Assembly: GCA_964394585.1 (NCBI GenBank)
Contig: CAYMYI010000001.1
Span: 1-64,000 of the forward strand
Source of the DNA: CAYUJH01 sp964394585
GTDB lineage: Bacteria > Bacteroidota > Bacteroidia > Cytophagales > Flammeovirgaceae
Length of the DNA: 64,000 nt
Direction: 5' to 3'
In this document: piece by piece, positions 27,759-36,727 of the stretch
Layout: the number at the start of each line of letters is the position of its first letter
How positions within the stretch are numbered: the stretch's first letter is position 1
The notes under the pieces: model-generated
The model's database searches: none
What the model was told of the DNA's origin: nothing
What the model saw: only the letters and a program-made list of their open reading frames with translations
Program-made: the position numbers and the translations under genes

Positions 27759-29471
27759 ATGAAAAAAATTCAACTATTCGCACTGATTTTTCTGTTGAGT
27801 GCCTTAGGCTGCGAGCCACCGAAAGATACTACTGATACCCCTACAGAAGGGCGCTTGCCCGATGTAAGTGCCCAAGCCCCTACGAATGTTCCATTTACTT
27901 GGGATAACGCTAATATCTATTTTTTACTGACCGACCGGTTCAATAATGGCAGTACGGAAAACGATGTAAATTTCGGGCGCGATGGCGAAACCGGTGTATT
28001 ACGAGGATTTATGGGAGGCGACCTTAAAGGAATTACTCAAAAGATAGAAGAAGGCTACTTTACAAAGTTGGGGATTTCTGCCATTTGGTTTACCCCAATC
28101 GTAGAACAGATTCACGAGGGAGTAGATGAAGGTACAGGAGCTACGTATGGTTTCCACGGATATTGGACAAAAGATTGGACTACGCTCGACCCTAACTTTG
28201 GCACGTTCGAAGACCTTAGCGAATTGGTAGAAAAAGCACATGCCAACGGAATCCGAATCATCTTAGATGTGGTAGTCAACCATACCGGCCCTGTAACTGA
28301 GAAAGATCCTGTGTGGGAAAATTGGGTACGCACCGAACCGCAGTGTACCTATCAAGATTACGAGACGACGGTTTCGTGTACGCTCGTAAAAAACCTTCCC
28401 GATGTGTTAACCAATAGCGACGAGGAAGTAGGCATTCCGCCTCACCTTGAAGCAAAGTGGAAAGAAGAAGGGCGCTACGAACAAGAAATTGCAGAACTCG
28501 ATGCGTTTTTTGAACGGACAGGGTATCCGCGTGCTCCTCGCTTTTACATCATCAAATGGCTCACCGATTACATCCGAGAGTTTGGCGTAGATGGTTTTCG
28601 GGTAGATACCGTGAAACATACTGAAGAAAGCGTATGGGGCGAATTGTGGAAAGAGGCATTGGCGGCTTTTCAGCAATGGAAAACAGAAAACCCAGATAAA
28701 GTAATGGACGATAACGAATTCTATATGATGGGCGAAGTCTACGGATATGGCATTTCAGGAGGAAGAATGTACGATTTCGGCGATAAAAACGTCGATTATT
28801 TCGCTGAAGGCTTTAAAAGCCTCATCAATTTTGAATTTAAATACGATGCTAACGAAAAATCGTACGAAGAGATTTACACAAAATACGATAGCCTACTGCG
28901 CACCAAATTACCTGAACACAATGTGGTGAACTATCTTTCTTCGCACGACGACGGCAGCCCTTTTGATGCTCAGCGCACGAAGCCCTTCGAAGCGGCTAAT
29001 AAATTACTGCTTGCCCAGGGTGCTGCGCAGGTGTACTACGGCGATGAAAGTAGCCGATCGTTAATCGTTGAAGGAACAGAGGGAGATGCTACGCTGCGCT
29101 CGTTCATGAATTGGGAAGAAATTGAAGAAAATGCGACACGTGGCAACCAAGAAATTATTGATGTGCTCATCCATTGGCAAAAGCTAGGGCAATTCCGCAA
29201 AGCCCACCCAGCAATTGGCGCAGGAGCACACGAAATGCTCTCAGAGAAACCCTATGTATTTAAGCGCATTTACCAACAAGGCGATTGGCTCGATAAAGTA
29301 GTGGTTGGACTCGATATGCCTGAAGGCGAAAAAAACTTACCAGTAACCGGTGTATTTGCCGAAGGTACTGAACTCACCGATGCGTATTCAGGCAAACGGG
29401 CAACCGTTACAAACGGAACCGTTACGCTCGATACCCGACACAGTGTAGTACTACTCCACCAAGACTTGTAA
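27759..29471 (+). CDS. Lipoprotein alpha-amylase (GH13)
   Basis: The 570-residue protein cleaves alpha-1,4-glucans, probably in the periplasm or on the outer membrane given its lipoprotein signal (lipobox ALGC, Cys18). The GH13 barrel spans about 48-460 with all conserved regions: region I DVVVNHT (170-176), region II GFRVDTVKH with nucleophile Asp283, region III MMGEVYG with acid/base Glu326, and region IV SSHDD with Asp397. A C-terminal beta domain follows (about 485-570). It resembles MalS-like periplasmic amylases. An intrinsic terminator lies 22 bp downstream. The gene is not linked to the susC/D pair in this window. Confidence 0.93.
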   Translation: MKKIQLFALIFLLSALGCEPPKDTTDTPTEGRLPDVSAQAPTNVPFTWDNANIYFLLTDRFNNGSTENDVNFGRDGETGVLRGFMGGDLKGITQKIEEGYFTKLGISAIWFTPIVEQIHEGVDEGTGATYGFHGYWTKDWTTLDPNFGTFEDLSELVEKAHANGIRIILDVVVNHTGPVTEKDPVWENWVRTEPQCTYQDYETTVSCTLVKNLPDVLTNSDEEVGIPPHLEAKWKEEGRYEQEIAELDAFFERTGYPRAPRFYIIKWLTDYIREFGVDGFRVDTVKHTEESVWGELWKEALAAFQQWKTENPDKVMDDNEFYMMGEVYGYGISGGRMYDFGDKNVDYFAEGFKSLINFEFKYDANEKSYEEIYTKYDSLLRTKLPEHNVVNYLSSHDDGSPFDAQRTKPFEAANKLLLAQGAAQVYYGDESSRSLIVEGTEGDATLRSFMNWEEIEENATRGNQEIIDVLIHWQKLGQFRKAHPAIGAGAHEMLSEKPYVFKRIYQQGDWLDKVVVGLDMPEGEKNLPVTGVFAEGTELTDAYSGKRATVTNGTVTLDTRHSVVLLHQDL

Positions 29472-29493
29472 GCCCATCGGCAAATCTTCCGTG

Positions 29494-29540
29494 AAAATCC
29501 CCTCGGATGTTTATAATGCGCTGAGGGGATTTTACATTTA
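29494..29540 (+). terminator. Intrinsic terminator after the amylase gene
   Basis: A perfect 11-bp stem (29494-29504 with 29523-29533, AAAATCCCCTC/GAGGGGATTTT) with an 18-nt loop follows the amylase stop by 22 bp. The 3' arm supplies the T stretch. It separates the amylase from the pyruvate-kinase-like gene 35 bp further on. Confidence 0.7.
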
Positions 29541-29568
29541 CAGATTGATAAAATGGAAACAACTTTAT

Positions 29569-31392
29569 ATGGACTCCTCCATTCTGGCGCAAACCATTGC
29601 CCAATTACAGCAACTGGTTACCGATGCTAAAAACCTTGAACTAGAGCACCAAGAACGGCTCAACCGAGTACACCCCAAATGGCGTGACAGTGCTGCTAAT
29701 TTATTACACTATCGGGCTTTGCGGCGGCACGATATCCGCCAACTGCAAATTACTCTTTCCAAATTGGGGATGTCGCGGCTTGCAAAAGCTGAAGCGCATA
29801 TTTTGCCGAGTGTGGAGGCTACTATTGCCATCTTGCAAAATTTTTTGCAGGCTAATCCGCTCGATTTGCAAAGCATCCCCTCCGAAAAAATTGAACTTGG
29901 AGGTACGTTATTAAAAGAGCACTCCGAAGCGTTGCTGGGCAAAACACCGCCTAATCGGAATGTGAGCATCATGGTAACTCAACCCACCGAAGCGGCTCAC
30001 TCCCAAGAAATTGCCGATAAAATGCTTGCCGCCGGGCTAGATTGTGCTCGCATTAATTGTGCCCACGATACGCCCCACGATTGGAAAACAATGGTGCAAT
30101 TTATTAAGGCAAGTGGGCACCAGCGCGGAAAAGAAGTAAAAATCTGTATGGACTTGGCAGGGCCTAAAATTCGAACCGGTGCCGTGCAGCCCGGTCCGCA
30201 TGTGGTACGATTTAAGGCTCAAAAAAACGAAAAAGGAGAGGTAGTAATGCCTGCTCGTTTCTATCTACAACCCGAAACCACTCCCCCCGCTCCAGAATCA
30301 GTACCCGTCCCTGAGTCTTTTTTACAAGAACTAAGAGAAGGCACTACCTTGAAACTCCGCGATGCCCGCCAGAAAAAGAGAGTACTCTATGTAGAAGCAG
30401 TAGAAGAGCAGAAAGTAACCGTAGTATGCCACAAAACCGTGTACTTAGAAACTGGCACACGCCTATCTCTTAAAAAGAAAAAAACAGAAATAGTTGGCAC
30501 CATAGGCGCATTGCCTGCTGTAGAAATGCCCCTTGTATTGCAAACAGGCGATGTGCTGTTGCTTACCAAATCGAATGCCCCGGGCATGCCTGCCGAGTAC
30601 GACGATGCCGGAGACCTAATCCGCCCAGCGTTTATCTCGTGCACTGCCCCCCACGTATTCTACGATTTGAAAGCAGGGGAAACCGTTTTGTTCGACGATG
30701 GTAAAATCGCCGGCATTATCCAAAGTGTTTCTATCGAAGAAGTGAATGTTCGCATCACACATACGCCTCCTAATGGTGGTAAACTACGCGCCGATAAGGG
30801 CATTAACTTTCCGCAGAGCAACTTAAAAATCAGTGGGTTGACTCCTAAAGATATTACAGACCTCGATTTTGTTGCCGAATATGCCGATGTGGTGAATCTT
30901 TCGTTTGTGAACCGTGCATCCGATGTAGAACGCTTGCGCGAAGAACTCGCCCGATGCAATGCCACCGAAAAGGTGGGTATCATCTTAAAAATTGAAACTG
31001 TAACGGGCTACAATCAACTTACCGATATTTTGCTCACCGCTATGCAACACTATCCGCTGGGCGTAATGATTGCCCGTGGCGATTTGGCTATAGAAGCTGG
31101 CTGGCAAAATCTCGGGCGCATGCAAGAAGAAATTCTTTCCCTTTGCCATGCGGCACATATTCCGTTGGTGTGGGCCACTCAAGTGCTCGAAACACTCGCA
31201 AAAAAAGGCATTCCTTCCAGAGCAGAACTTACCGATGCAACCATGGCACAACGCACCGAATGCGTAATGCTCAACAAAGGCCCCAATATTGTAGAAGCCA
31301 TTGGGATGCTTGCAAATATTTTAGTCGATATGGCATCGTACCAAAATAAAAAGGCGGCTATGCTTCCGCCTATGGCAAAAGCAAATGGGTAA
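29569..31392 (+). CDS. Atypical pyruvate kinase with N-terminal extension and no C-terminal domain
   Basis: The protein (607 residues from the ATG at 29569) has pyruvate-kinase core motifs: MDLAGPKIRTG, the split B domain, GINFPQSNLKISGLTPKD, KIETVTGYNQL, the Mg/substrate segment MIARGDLAIEAGW, and VWATQVLETLAKKGIPSRAE. It differs from housekeeping enzymes (470-480 residues): about 125 extra helical residues at the N-terminus (about 1-125), an enlarged B-domain region (about 200-390), loss of the allosteric C-terminal domain, and a first-strand motif ARINCAHD where most enzymes have RxNFSHG. It may still convert phosphoenolpyruvate and ADP to pyruvate and ATP, possibly unregulated, or have a shifted substrate. 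Confidence 0.85.
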   Translation: MDSSILAQTIAQLQQLVTDAKNLELEHQERLNRVHPKWRDSAANLLHYRALRRHDIRQLQITLSKLGMSRLAKAEAHILPSVEATIAILQNFLQANPLDLQSIPSEKIELGGTLLKEHSEALLGKTPPNRNVSIMVTQPTEAAHSQEIADKMLAAGLDCARINCAHDTPHDWKTMVQFIKASGHQRGKEVKICMDLAGPKIRTGAVQPGPHVVRFKAQKNEKGEVVMPARFYLQPETTPPAPESVPVPESFLQELREGTTLKLRDARQKKRVLYVEAVEEQKVTVVCHKTVYLETGTRLSLKKKKTEIVGTIGALPAVEMPLVLQTGDVLLLTKSNAPGMPAEYDDAGDLIRPAFISCTAPHVFYDLKAGETVLFDDGKIAGIIQSVSIEEVNVRITHTPPNGGKLRADKGINFPQSNLKISGLTPKDITDLDFVAEYADVVNLSFVNRASDVERLREELARCNATEKVGIILKIETVTGYNQLTDILLTAMQHYPLGVMIARGDLAIEAGWQNLGRMQEEILSLCHAAHIPLVWATQVLETLAKKGIPSRAELTDATMAQRTECVMLNKGPNIVEAIGMLANILVDMASYQNKKAAMLPPMAKANG

Positions 31393-31448
31393 TTCAACTA
31401 AAATGTATGTGATTTGAGGACTCCTCAACAATCCAATTAGCCTTGAGT

Positions 31449-32018
31449 CTATTTCCTCTCTTTCTCCTTAGGTGTGCCCGAAAGGATGCGTTCAATTTGC
31501 CACATATGCCGTTCGTTGTGGTAAATCACAATGCGCAGGGTATCGCCCAAACGCAATTTAGGGTACTTTCCCAAGGTGGTACTAGTTCGAACCGTTTGCA
31601 AATCGACGTTCGCCGCCTGATTTAGTAGCCGTTGCCACTCTTCGAGCTGCTGTTCAAACGCTTTCAATACGTCCAAATTTAAAGCACTTCCAGCAGGGTT
31701 TTTACTTTTAAATGTGTTCATTTTTTTCATCTGAGGGCCGGGGAGCATACTTTGGGCAAAGTAATTTCCTACCCATCCGCTTGTAAAAGTTGGGCGAGGT
31801 GTGTGCTTGGCACTTTGTATGCGCTGTGTTACTTCAGGTAAATAGAAATTCCCGTATCGCACTAGATGTTCTAGGCACTCTAGCACACTCCAAGTGGCTA
31901 AGTCGGGTTTCCAATTGAGGGTAGGCTCAGGGAGTAGTGCAAAATGAGCCAATTCTTCAAGGTGTTTTTCTATATACTGATTCAGCTCGCTAAGAAGTTG
32001 TGAAGAGGCGGTTTTCAT
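31449..32018 (-). CDS. DinB family protein
   Basis: This 189-residue four-helix-bundle protein has the DinB_2 pattern: WSVLECLEHLVRYGNFYLPE (about 43-62) with a metal-ligand His, and YHNERHMWQIERIL (about 165-178) with two more. DinB-like proteins bind a divalent metal, and some are thiol-dependent transferases; the reaction for this group is not known. It lies 77 bp downstream of a short Crp-family gene on the same strand. Confidence 0.88.
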   Translation of the reverse strand: MKTASSQLLSELNQYIEKHLEELAHFALLPEPTLNWKPDLATWSVLECLEHLVRYGNFYLPEVTQRIQSAKHTPRPTFTSGWVGNYFAQSMLPGPQMKKMNTFKSKNPAGSALNLDVLKAFEQQLEEWQRLLNQAANVDLQTVRTSTTLGKYPKLRLGDTLRIVIYHNERHMWQIERILSGTPKEKERK

Positions 32019-32095
32019 GGTTTTTACGTTAGGATGAATGAACTATTGAGATACTCAAAGGTGTGGAAAAGCCTCGGTAAAAATCTTGACGCCTG

Positions 32096-32635
32096 TCAAG
32101 ATTTCTGAAGGCGTGATAAAGTTTCAGGCGACATACGCAAATACGAAGCGATGTATTTATGGGGTACTTCCTGAAATAAATGAGGGCTTCGTTCCAAAAC
32201 GCGCTCGTATCGTTCCACCGGCGAGGTGATTAATAAATCGTTTTCGCGTTCCATCTGTTGCACCACAAAGCCTTCTAACAATTGAACCCAAGTATTGAGG
32301 CGCTCTGGGGTACTGTATACAAAAGTCTTGAAAGTCTGCTTATCGATTACCTTGAGTGTGGCTTTTTTTAGTACCTGAATGTATAACCCAGAGGGTCGAT
32401 CGGTGAGAAATGAGTCAAGTGCCGCAATGATATCCCCCCGATAGCCAAACCGAATGGTTTGTTCTTTTCCATCATCTAACCTAAACACATGCAATGTGCC
32501 TTGCTCTACAAAGTACAAACGGGTGTCGGTAGTGCCACCTACTTTAAGAAACTCTTGACGCGTCACTGTTACTTGAGTTTGCCAAAGCTGCTCAAGCTCA
32601 ATTTGTTCTACAAGGGTGGCTATAGGGTTCATCAT
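32096..32635 (-). CDS. Short Crp/Fnr family regulator
   Basis: This 179-residue protein has a cyclic-nucleotide-binding-like beta-roll (about 25-110; LYFVEQGTLHVFRLDDGKEQ) and a minimal C-terminal helix-turn-helix with IASYLRMSPETLSRLQKS at the very end. It lacks the wing present in full-length Crp (200-230 residues). This compact form is common in Bacteroidota and need not be truncated. Conserved cAMP contacts are not obvious. It starts 4 bp after the ygfA stop, so the two are co-transcribed. Confidence 0.87.
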   Translation of the reverse strand: MMNPIATLVEQIELEQLWQTQVTVTRQEFLKVGGTTDTRLYFVEQGTLHVFRLDDGKEQTIRFGYRGDIIAALDSFLTDRPSGLYIQVLKKATLKVIDKQTFKTFVYSTPERLNTWVQLLEGFVVQQMERENDLLITSPVERYERVLERSPHLFQEVPHKYIASYLRMSPETLSRLQKS

Positions 32636-32639
32636 ACAA

Positions 32640-33185
32640 CTAGGCTACTATCACCTGAGAAAGCTTGGCATCGTGCGACTCTATGGGCACATCTGGCAGA
32701 CGTTGAAACCAAAATCCCACGCCTATTTGCAAAGCATGAGGGTGTTGTGCCAAAAAGCGATCGTAATAGCCCCCTCCATATCCTAAACGGTAACCTTCTT
32801 TTGAAAATGCAAGGCCGGGTACTATAATCGCGTCGAGTACCCCTTTGTATTCCACTTCGGGTGTAGGGAATTGTGTGCCGTATTTTCCTTTTACCAAACT
32901 ACTGAGGGAAGAAAGCTGCAAGTGTTTTAACGTCTGGTGGGGAAGTGTCTTGGGAATTATAACGGTTATCTGCTCCTCCAAAAGGCGCTCTACCAAGGGA
33001 AGAATATTAATTTCGCTACGAATCGGTAAAAACGTATGGACCGTTTTGATTTCTGCCTCCCGAAGTGCATTCCACAACTGATGAACCACCGCTGCCGAAC
33101 GTTGTGCATGTTCTTCTGGCGAGAGTCCGTTGCGTAAATAAAGCATTTTTTGCCGTATCGATTGTTTGGTAAGAGCCTCAAGCAT
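32640..33185 (-). CDS. ygfA: 5-formyltetrahydrofolate cyclo-ligase
   Basis: The enzyme converts 5-formyl-THF to 5,10-methenyl-THF with ATP, restoring the folate pool. The 181-residue sequence has the usual basic N-terminus (SIRQKMLYLRNGLSPEEHAQ), the substrate segment PIRSEINILPL, and the signature LGYGGGYYDRFLAQ (about 134-147) preceded by PGLAFSKEGYR. Length is standard. It is the first gene of a run with a short Crp regulator and DinB. Confidence 0.93.
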   Translation of the reverse strand: MLEALTKQSIRQKMLYLRNGLSPEEHAQRSAAVVHQLWNALREAEIKTVHTFLPIRSEINILPLVERLLEEQITVIIPKTLPHQTLKHLQLSSLSSLVKGKYGTQFPTPEVEYKGVLDAIIVPGLAFSKEGYRLGYGGGYYDRFLAQHPHALQIGVGFWFQRLPDVPIESHDAKLSQVIVA

Positions 33186-33345
33186 GATGTGTAGCAGGGT
33201 TTATCTGATATGAGGATTTTTTTTACTTGATTATCAAGGATGTGCAATGCTATATTTTTCCCAACCAATTTATTTTGAGTGTATACCCGATTGCGCAATG
33301 GCAACCGTTGATGGGTTACTCAAGAAACAGGCTATCCAAAATTCT

Positions 33346-33381
33346 GTAAAAAAAAAGAGGGAGCCTGAGCTTCTCCCCCTG
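33346..33381 (-). terminator. Intrinsic terminator after the aminotransferase gene
   Basis: On the minus strand, just past the aminotransferase stop, AGGGGGAG pairs with CTCCCTCT (seven of eight pairs) around a 9-nt loop and is followed by a run of nine T residues. Confidence 0.8.
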
Positions 33382-33387
33382 TTCGAG

Positions 33388-34581
33388 TTATTTTAAAGCA
33401 TTGAGGGCTTCTCCGATACGCCGAACGGCTTCTTTCAATTCCTCATCAGAAGCTGCGAATGAAATTCGAATACATTCCGGGGCACCAAATGCCGAACCAG
33501 TAACTACCGAAACATGTGCTTTATTGAGCAGGTACATGGCTAAATCGTCGCTATTGGCAATGGTTTGTTCTCCATCAGATTTTCCAAAAAAAGCACTTAC
33601 ATCGGGGAAAATATAAAATGCTCCTTCTGGCGTATTTGTTTTAACTCCATCAATGGCATCGAGCAATCCTTTTACCAAATCGCGACGGCGCAGATAGGCT
33701 TCTTTCATCGCTTCTGAAGCCTCCATTCCTCCCTTCAAAGCGGCAATTGCTGCACGTTGAGCAATAGAATTGGTGCCTGAGGTAATCTGCCCTTGCAATT
33801 TATTACAAGCCTGTGCGATCCACTCAGGTGCTGCGATATAGCCCAAGCGCCAGCCGGTCATGGCATAGCCCTTAGAAAAGCCATTTACGATAATGGTACG
33901 ATCTTTCAGGAAGTCGAATTCTGCGATACTGGCGTGCTTCCCTCCAAAATTGATAAACTCATAAATTTCATCAGAAATAATATAAACATTCGGATGGTCT
34001 TTCAAAACGTCTGCCAATGCGGCGAGCTCTTCTTTCTGGAATACGGTGCCCGTGGGGTTACAAGGCGACGAAAACAGAATGGCTTTGGTCTTTGGGTTGA
34101 TTGCCTCTTTCAACTGAGCCGCATTCACTTTAAAATCAGTTTCGATACTTCCTTTTAGAAATACAGGAACCCCCTCTGCAAGTTTTACTTGTTCGCTATA
34201 GGTTACCCAATAAGGCGTAAATACAATCACTTCTTCGCCCGGATTCACCAAGCTAAGCAATACGTTGGCAATCGATTGTTTTGCCCCTGTTGAAACCACA
34301 ATGTTATTAGCCTTGTACGACAACCCATTGTCGCGCTGTAATTTTTCAGCAATCGCTTCGCGAAGGTCTTGGTAGCCAGGTACTGGTGGGTATGCAAAAT
34401 ATTTCCCGGATTGAATTGCTTCAATCGCGGCTTCTTGTATATGTTGAGGCGTTGGGAAGTCGGGCTCTCCCAAGTTGAGTTTAATTACCTCAATGCCTTT
34501 CGCTTGCAACTCACGGGCTTTTACAGCCATTGCCAGCGTTGCTGATTCTGAAAGAGCGTTTAAACGGTTCGAAACTTGCAT
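33388..34581 (-). CDS. aspC: Class I pyridoxal-phosphate aminotransferase (aspartate aminotransferase type)
   Basis: The 397-residue enzyme belongs to the I-gamma aspartate/prephenate aminotransferase group, transferring the amino group of aspartate to 2-oxoglutarate. Seen features are LNLGEPDFPTP near the N-terminus, SSPCNPTGTV (about 171-180), ISDEIYEF, the PLP lysine Lys237 in NGFSKGYAMTGWRLGY, and substrate-binding Arg near the end (ECIRISFAAS). Length is standard. It has an intrinsic terminator on either side, so it forms a single-gene unit. Confidence 0.93.
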   Translation of the reverse strand: MQVSNRLNALSESATLAMAVKARELQAKGIEVIKLNLGEPDFPTPQHIQEAAIEAIQSGKYFAYPPVPGYQDLREAIAEKLQRDNGLSYKANNIVVSTGAKQSIANVLLSLVNPGEEVIVFTPYWVTYSEQVKLAEGVPVFLKGSIETDFKVNAAQLKEAINPKTKAILFSSPCNPTGTVFQKEELAALADVLKDHPNVYIISDEIYEFINFGGKHASIAEFDFLKDRTIIVNGFSKGYAMTGWRLGYIAAPEWIAQACNKLQGQITSGTNSIAQRAAIAALKGGMEASEAMKEAYLRRRDLVKGLLDAIDGVKTNTPEGAFYIFPDVSAFFGKSDGEQTIANSDDLAMYLLNKAHVSVVTGSAFGAPECIRISFAASDEELKEAVRRIGEALNALK

Positions 34582-34607
34582 ATAATTGCTACTTTTTTTG
34601 GATGAAA

Positions 34608-34646
34608 TTGAAAAAAACTTCTCATAGCAGTTGCCATCGAGAAGTT
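34608..34646 (-). terminator. Intrinsic terminator between the traB/gumN and aminotransferase genes
   Basis: AACTTCTC pairs with GAGAAGTT (34639-34646 and 34616-34623 on the minus strand) around a 15-nt loop, and a run of T residues follows at 34617-34610. A second weaker stem (AAGCAAGC/GCTTGCTT, 34684-34714) begins at the traB/gumN stop codon. Together they probably end the exosortase-cluster transcript. Confidence 0.7.
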
Positions 34647-34713
34647 ACCTATGAATTAGTAAAATTAGAGATTCCCTGTATTTAAGCAAGCCCAGTTTTC
34701 GCTTACGCTTGCT

Positions 34714-35577
34714 TTATTTCTTAATGGGAGATACCGTAAAGCCTTGCAACCTAAGCAACGCCACTACACCTTCAGTGCCGGGCAGATGCGCCGCACCCAC
34801 TCCAATAAAAACACGTTGGTTGGGTAACATTTTCGCAATGCGTTCTGCCATTTTTTGGTTTCGCTGAATAAGCAACACATCCCCAAGCTCCTCTCCATAC
34901 GTTTCGAACGTCATCGTATACAGACTATCCAGGTTTTCCGTTACATACAGTTCGATAAGATCATCGGTAGGATTTCCATCTTCGTCAGCAGCGTTCTGTA
35001 GCTCTTCGTAAAGCATATCTGCCTGCAATTGCAGAGGGATGCTATTAAATGCCGCCAATTGTTCGTCGAACGTTTCCAGCCCTACCACTTGTATCCCTTT
35101 TTCTTTGGCTACTTCTTGAAAATGCAAATCGATTGGCAATTTATCGGATTGGAGCATATCTGTATCCGACATCAAAACCGATACAAAAATGGGTTTCATG
35201 CGTTCGGTAAAGCTTGCCATGATTCCCAATTTTTCATCCAACAAAGGCTTCACAAAGGCATACTGTTCTTTCGAGAGCAAATCGGAAAGAGTTGTATCGC
35301 CGGGCATAAACAGATGGCTCATCATTTCCATGTTCATGCCTTGGTCAAACTTTAACTCTCCGGCAAATACTTCGCATTGCTCGAAAAATGGCATAGCTCG
35401 TTCACTGGCTCGATACACGCGCTCGTCGTTCACATGCATAGTCCCATAGAGGTACGAGGGCTGCATAAGTCCATTCCCACTAATTTCCCATAGAAGCTGG
35501 GCGTTTGTGGGCAACGCTACCCATAGATAACCGAAAAGGAAGCAGAATATGCGAATACATTGCAGAAATCTATGCAT
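34714..35577 (-). CDS. TraB/GumN family protein
   Basis: This 287-residue protein has a signal peptide (about 1-27, cleaved after TNAQ) and the TraB/GumN (Tiki-like) fold. Conserved pieces are PSYLYGTMHVNDERV (about 40-54), the paired EVFAGELKF, KGIQVVGLETFDEQL (about 165-179) and FIGVGAAHLPGTEGV near the end; the GTxH, E and GxxH residues form the proposed metal site of these putative metalloproteases. It is the last gene of the exosortase cluster, 72 bp behind the accessory membrane protein. A link to that system is only positional. Confidence 0.85.
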   Translation of the reverse strand: MHRFLQCIRIFCFLFGYLWVALPTNAQLLWEISGNGLMQPSYLYGTMHVNDERVYRASERAMPFFEQCEVFAGELKFDQGMNMEMMSHLFMPGDTTLSDLLSKEQYAFVKPLLDEKLGIMASFTERMKPIFVSVLMSDTDMLQSDKLPIDLHFQEVAKEKGIQVVGLETFDEQLAAFNSIPLQLQADMLYEELQNAADEDGNPTDDLIELYVTENLDSLYTMTFETYGEELGDVLLIQRNQKMAERIAKMLPNQRVFIGVGAAHLPGTEGVVALLRLQGFTVSPIKK

Positions 35578-35649
35578 AATGAGGATTATTTATTCATTGG
35601 TGGAATTTCAGAAAAGACATCTTCAATTTTAAAATAAAGTAAATGATTG

Positions 35650-36129
35650 TTATAATTTTTGTTCAACCTTGTAGAGAATTATTCCTAAAAGACAAATAAG
35701 TGGGGTTGCAAAAAAACTAAACAGCTTGTATACCCAATAACTCCTCCAAGAAAGTTGTTCAACTTCGAACCATCCGAACGTATCTAATAAACTGTGTACT
35801 ACATATAACACCACCATCACTTTGATATATCGCTTTACAAATAAACGGTTTGGCACCACTAAAGCGAGTACAATTACATTAATAAGAAAATAAAAAAGGA
35901 AAAAAAGGCGATGATTTACCCAGAAGGCAAAGCGCAAATTGATACCAACTTTATCAGGGCTAGCTAATGGTAATTTACCAAGCAGTACCCAAGTGTATTC
36001 GCTAAAAAAATAGCCCCAGCTCTTGGGTACTTTATCTCCAAAATAATACCCCCAAATCAACGCAATCCCCCAAACGGTTAGGGCAAAAAAAAGCTTACTA
36101 TTTAGGTTTTGTTTTGTGATTTTTCCCAC
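35650..36129 (-). CDS. Exosortase-associated membrane protein
   Basis: No ATG begins this frame. I choose GTG at 36129 (159 residues), overlapping the exosortase end by 28 bp; a TTG at 36165 would add 12 residues. The product has four to five membrane segments (about 12-28, 69-90, 98-115, 132-150) and short charged loops (NHRLFFLFYFLIN, SLLDTFGWFEVEQLSWRSYW). Small membrane proteins of this kind commonly follow Bacteroidota exosortases (XrtF/XrtX types) and are thought to act in the same sorting process. I do not recognise a specific family with certainty. Confidence 0.75.
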   Translation of the reverse strand: MGKITKQNLNSKLFFALTVWGIALIWGYYFGDKVPKSWGYFFSEYTWVLLGKLPLASPDKVGINLRFAFWVNHRLFFLFYFLINVIVLALVVPNRLFVKRYIKVMVVLYVVHSLLDTFGWFEVEQLSWRSYWVYKLFSFFATPLICLLGIILYKVEQKL

Positions 36130-36668
36130 TTTACACCCGATAATTTTTCTACCCAAATAACCCAAAGAATAAAAACGATTACATAAACAGCAATTTTATA
36201 CGTGTATTTGTGGTTAAAATCGAAGGTACTTGGACTTTCAATATAGTTGATTCCCAATAAAATCACTCTTATGATATTAGCTATATAAATTAGTAGCAAC
36301 CCGAAAAGTAAATACCATATTTTAGTGTTGGCTTTACCCGGAAAAATGAGTAAAAAGCCGATAAATAATACCATAATTTCTAACCCGTTGCAGGCATTGC
36401 CAATACCCACACTTTGCACCCCATCAATGTATAAAATAGTGCCACTCAGTGCGGGTTCAAGCTTATGCTGATAGCTTTCGTAATAGGAATCCACCCCCAA
36501 CCAATTCAATGCGGTTGTAGCTCCTTCGCTTACTAAGTAAGTTAAAGGTAAATCAATTACTCCACTAGGTTCTAGCATCATTGAATAAACAATCTGCCAA
36601 ATGACTAGTAAACCAATACCTTTTACCAAAAACTGCTGAAGTCGTGTAAGCTGGGCAAACCATTTCAT
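36102..36668 (-). CDS. Archaeosortase/exosortase family transpeptidase
   Basis: Exosortases are inner-membrane enzymes that recognise a C-terminal CTERM tag and cleave or transfer the protein. The 188-residue product has five to six membrane segments and the invariant catalytic triad: Cys93 in GNACNGLEIMVLF, Arg134 in ANIIRVILLG and His153 in FDFNHKYTYK. The size matches the short Bacteroidota XrtF/XrtX-type enzymes. A 60-residue candidate substrate lies directly upstream and an accessory membrane protein overlaps downstream. No polysaccharide cluster is adjacent. Confidence 0.9.
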   Translation of the reverse strand: MKWFAQLTRLQQFLVKGIGLLVIWQIVYSMMLEPSGVIDLPLTYLVSEGATTALNWLGVDSYYESYQHKLEPALSGTILYIDGVQSVGIGNACNGLEIMVLFIGFLLIFPGKANTKIWYLLFGLLLIYIANIIRVILLGINYIESPSTFDFNHKYTYKIAVYVIVFILWVIWVEKLSGVKWEKSQNKT

Positions 36669-36679
36669 AGTATAAATTA

Positions 36680-36706
36680 GGGGCTATTTTTTGTGAAAAT
36701 AGCCCC
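36680..36706 (-). promoter_or_regulatory. Perfect hairpin between the CTERM substrate and exosortase genes
   Basis: A perfect 11-bp stem (GGGGCTATTTT/AAAATAGCCCC) with a 5-nt loop sits 21 bp after the substrate stop and ends 11 nt before the exosortase ATG. The minus-strand sequence after it, TAATTTAT, is A/T rich but not a proper U tract, so it may be a partial terminator (attenuator), a 3'-end stabiliser, or a structure controlling exosortase translation. Confidence 0.6.
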
Positions 36707-36727
36707 TGATAGAATAGTGCACAATTA

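Noticed and set aside
35650..36165. 171-residue version of the exosortase-associated protein starting at 36165
   Set aside because: It would begin at TTG and overlap the exosortase by 64 bp; GTG at 36129 gives a more usual overlap.
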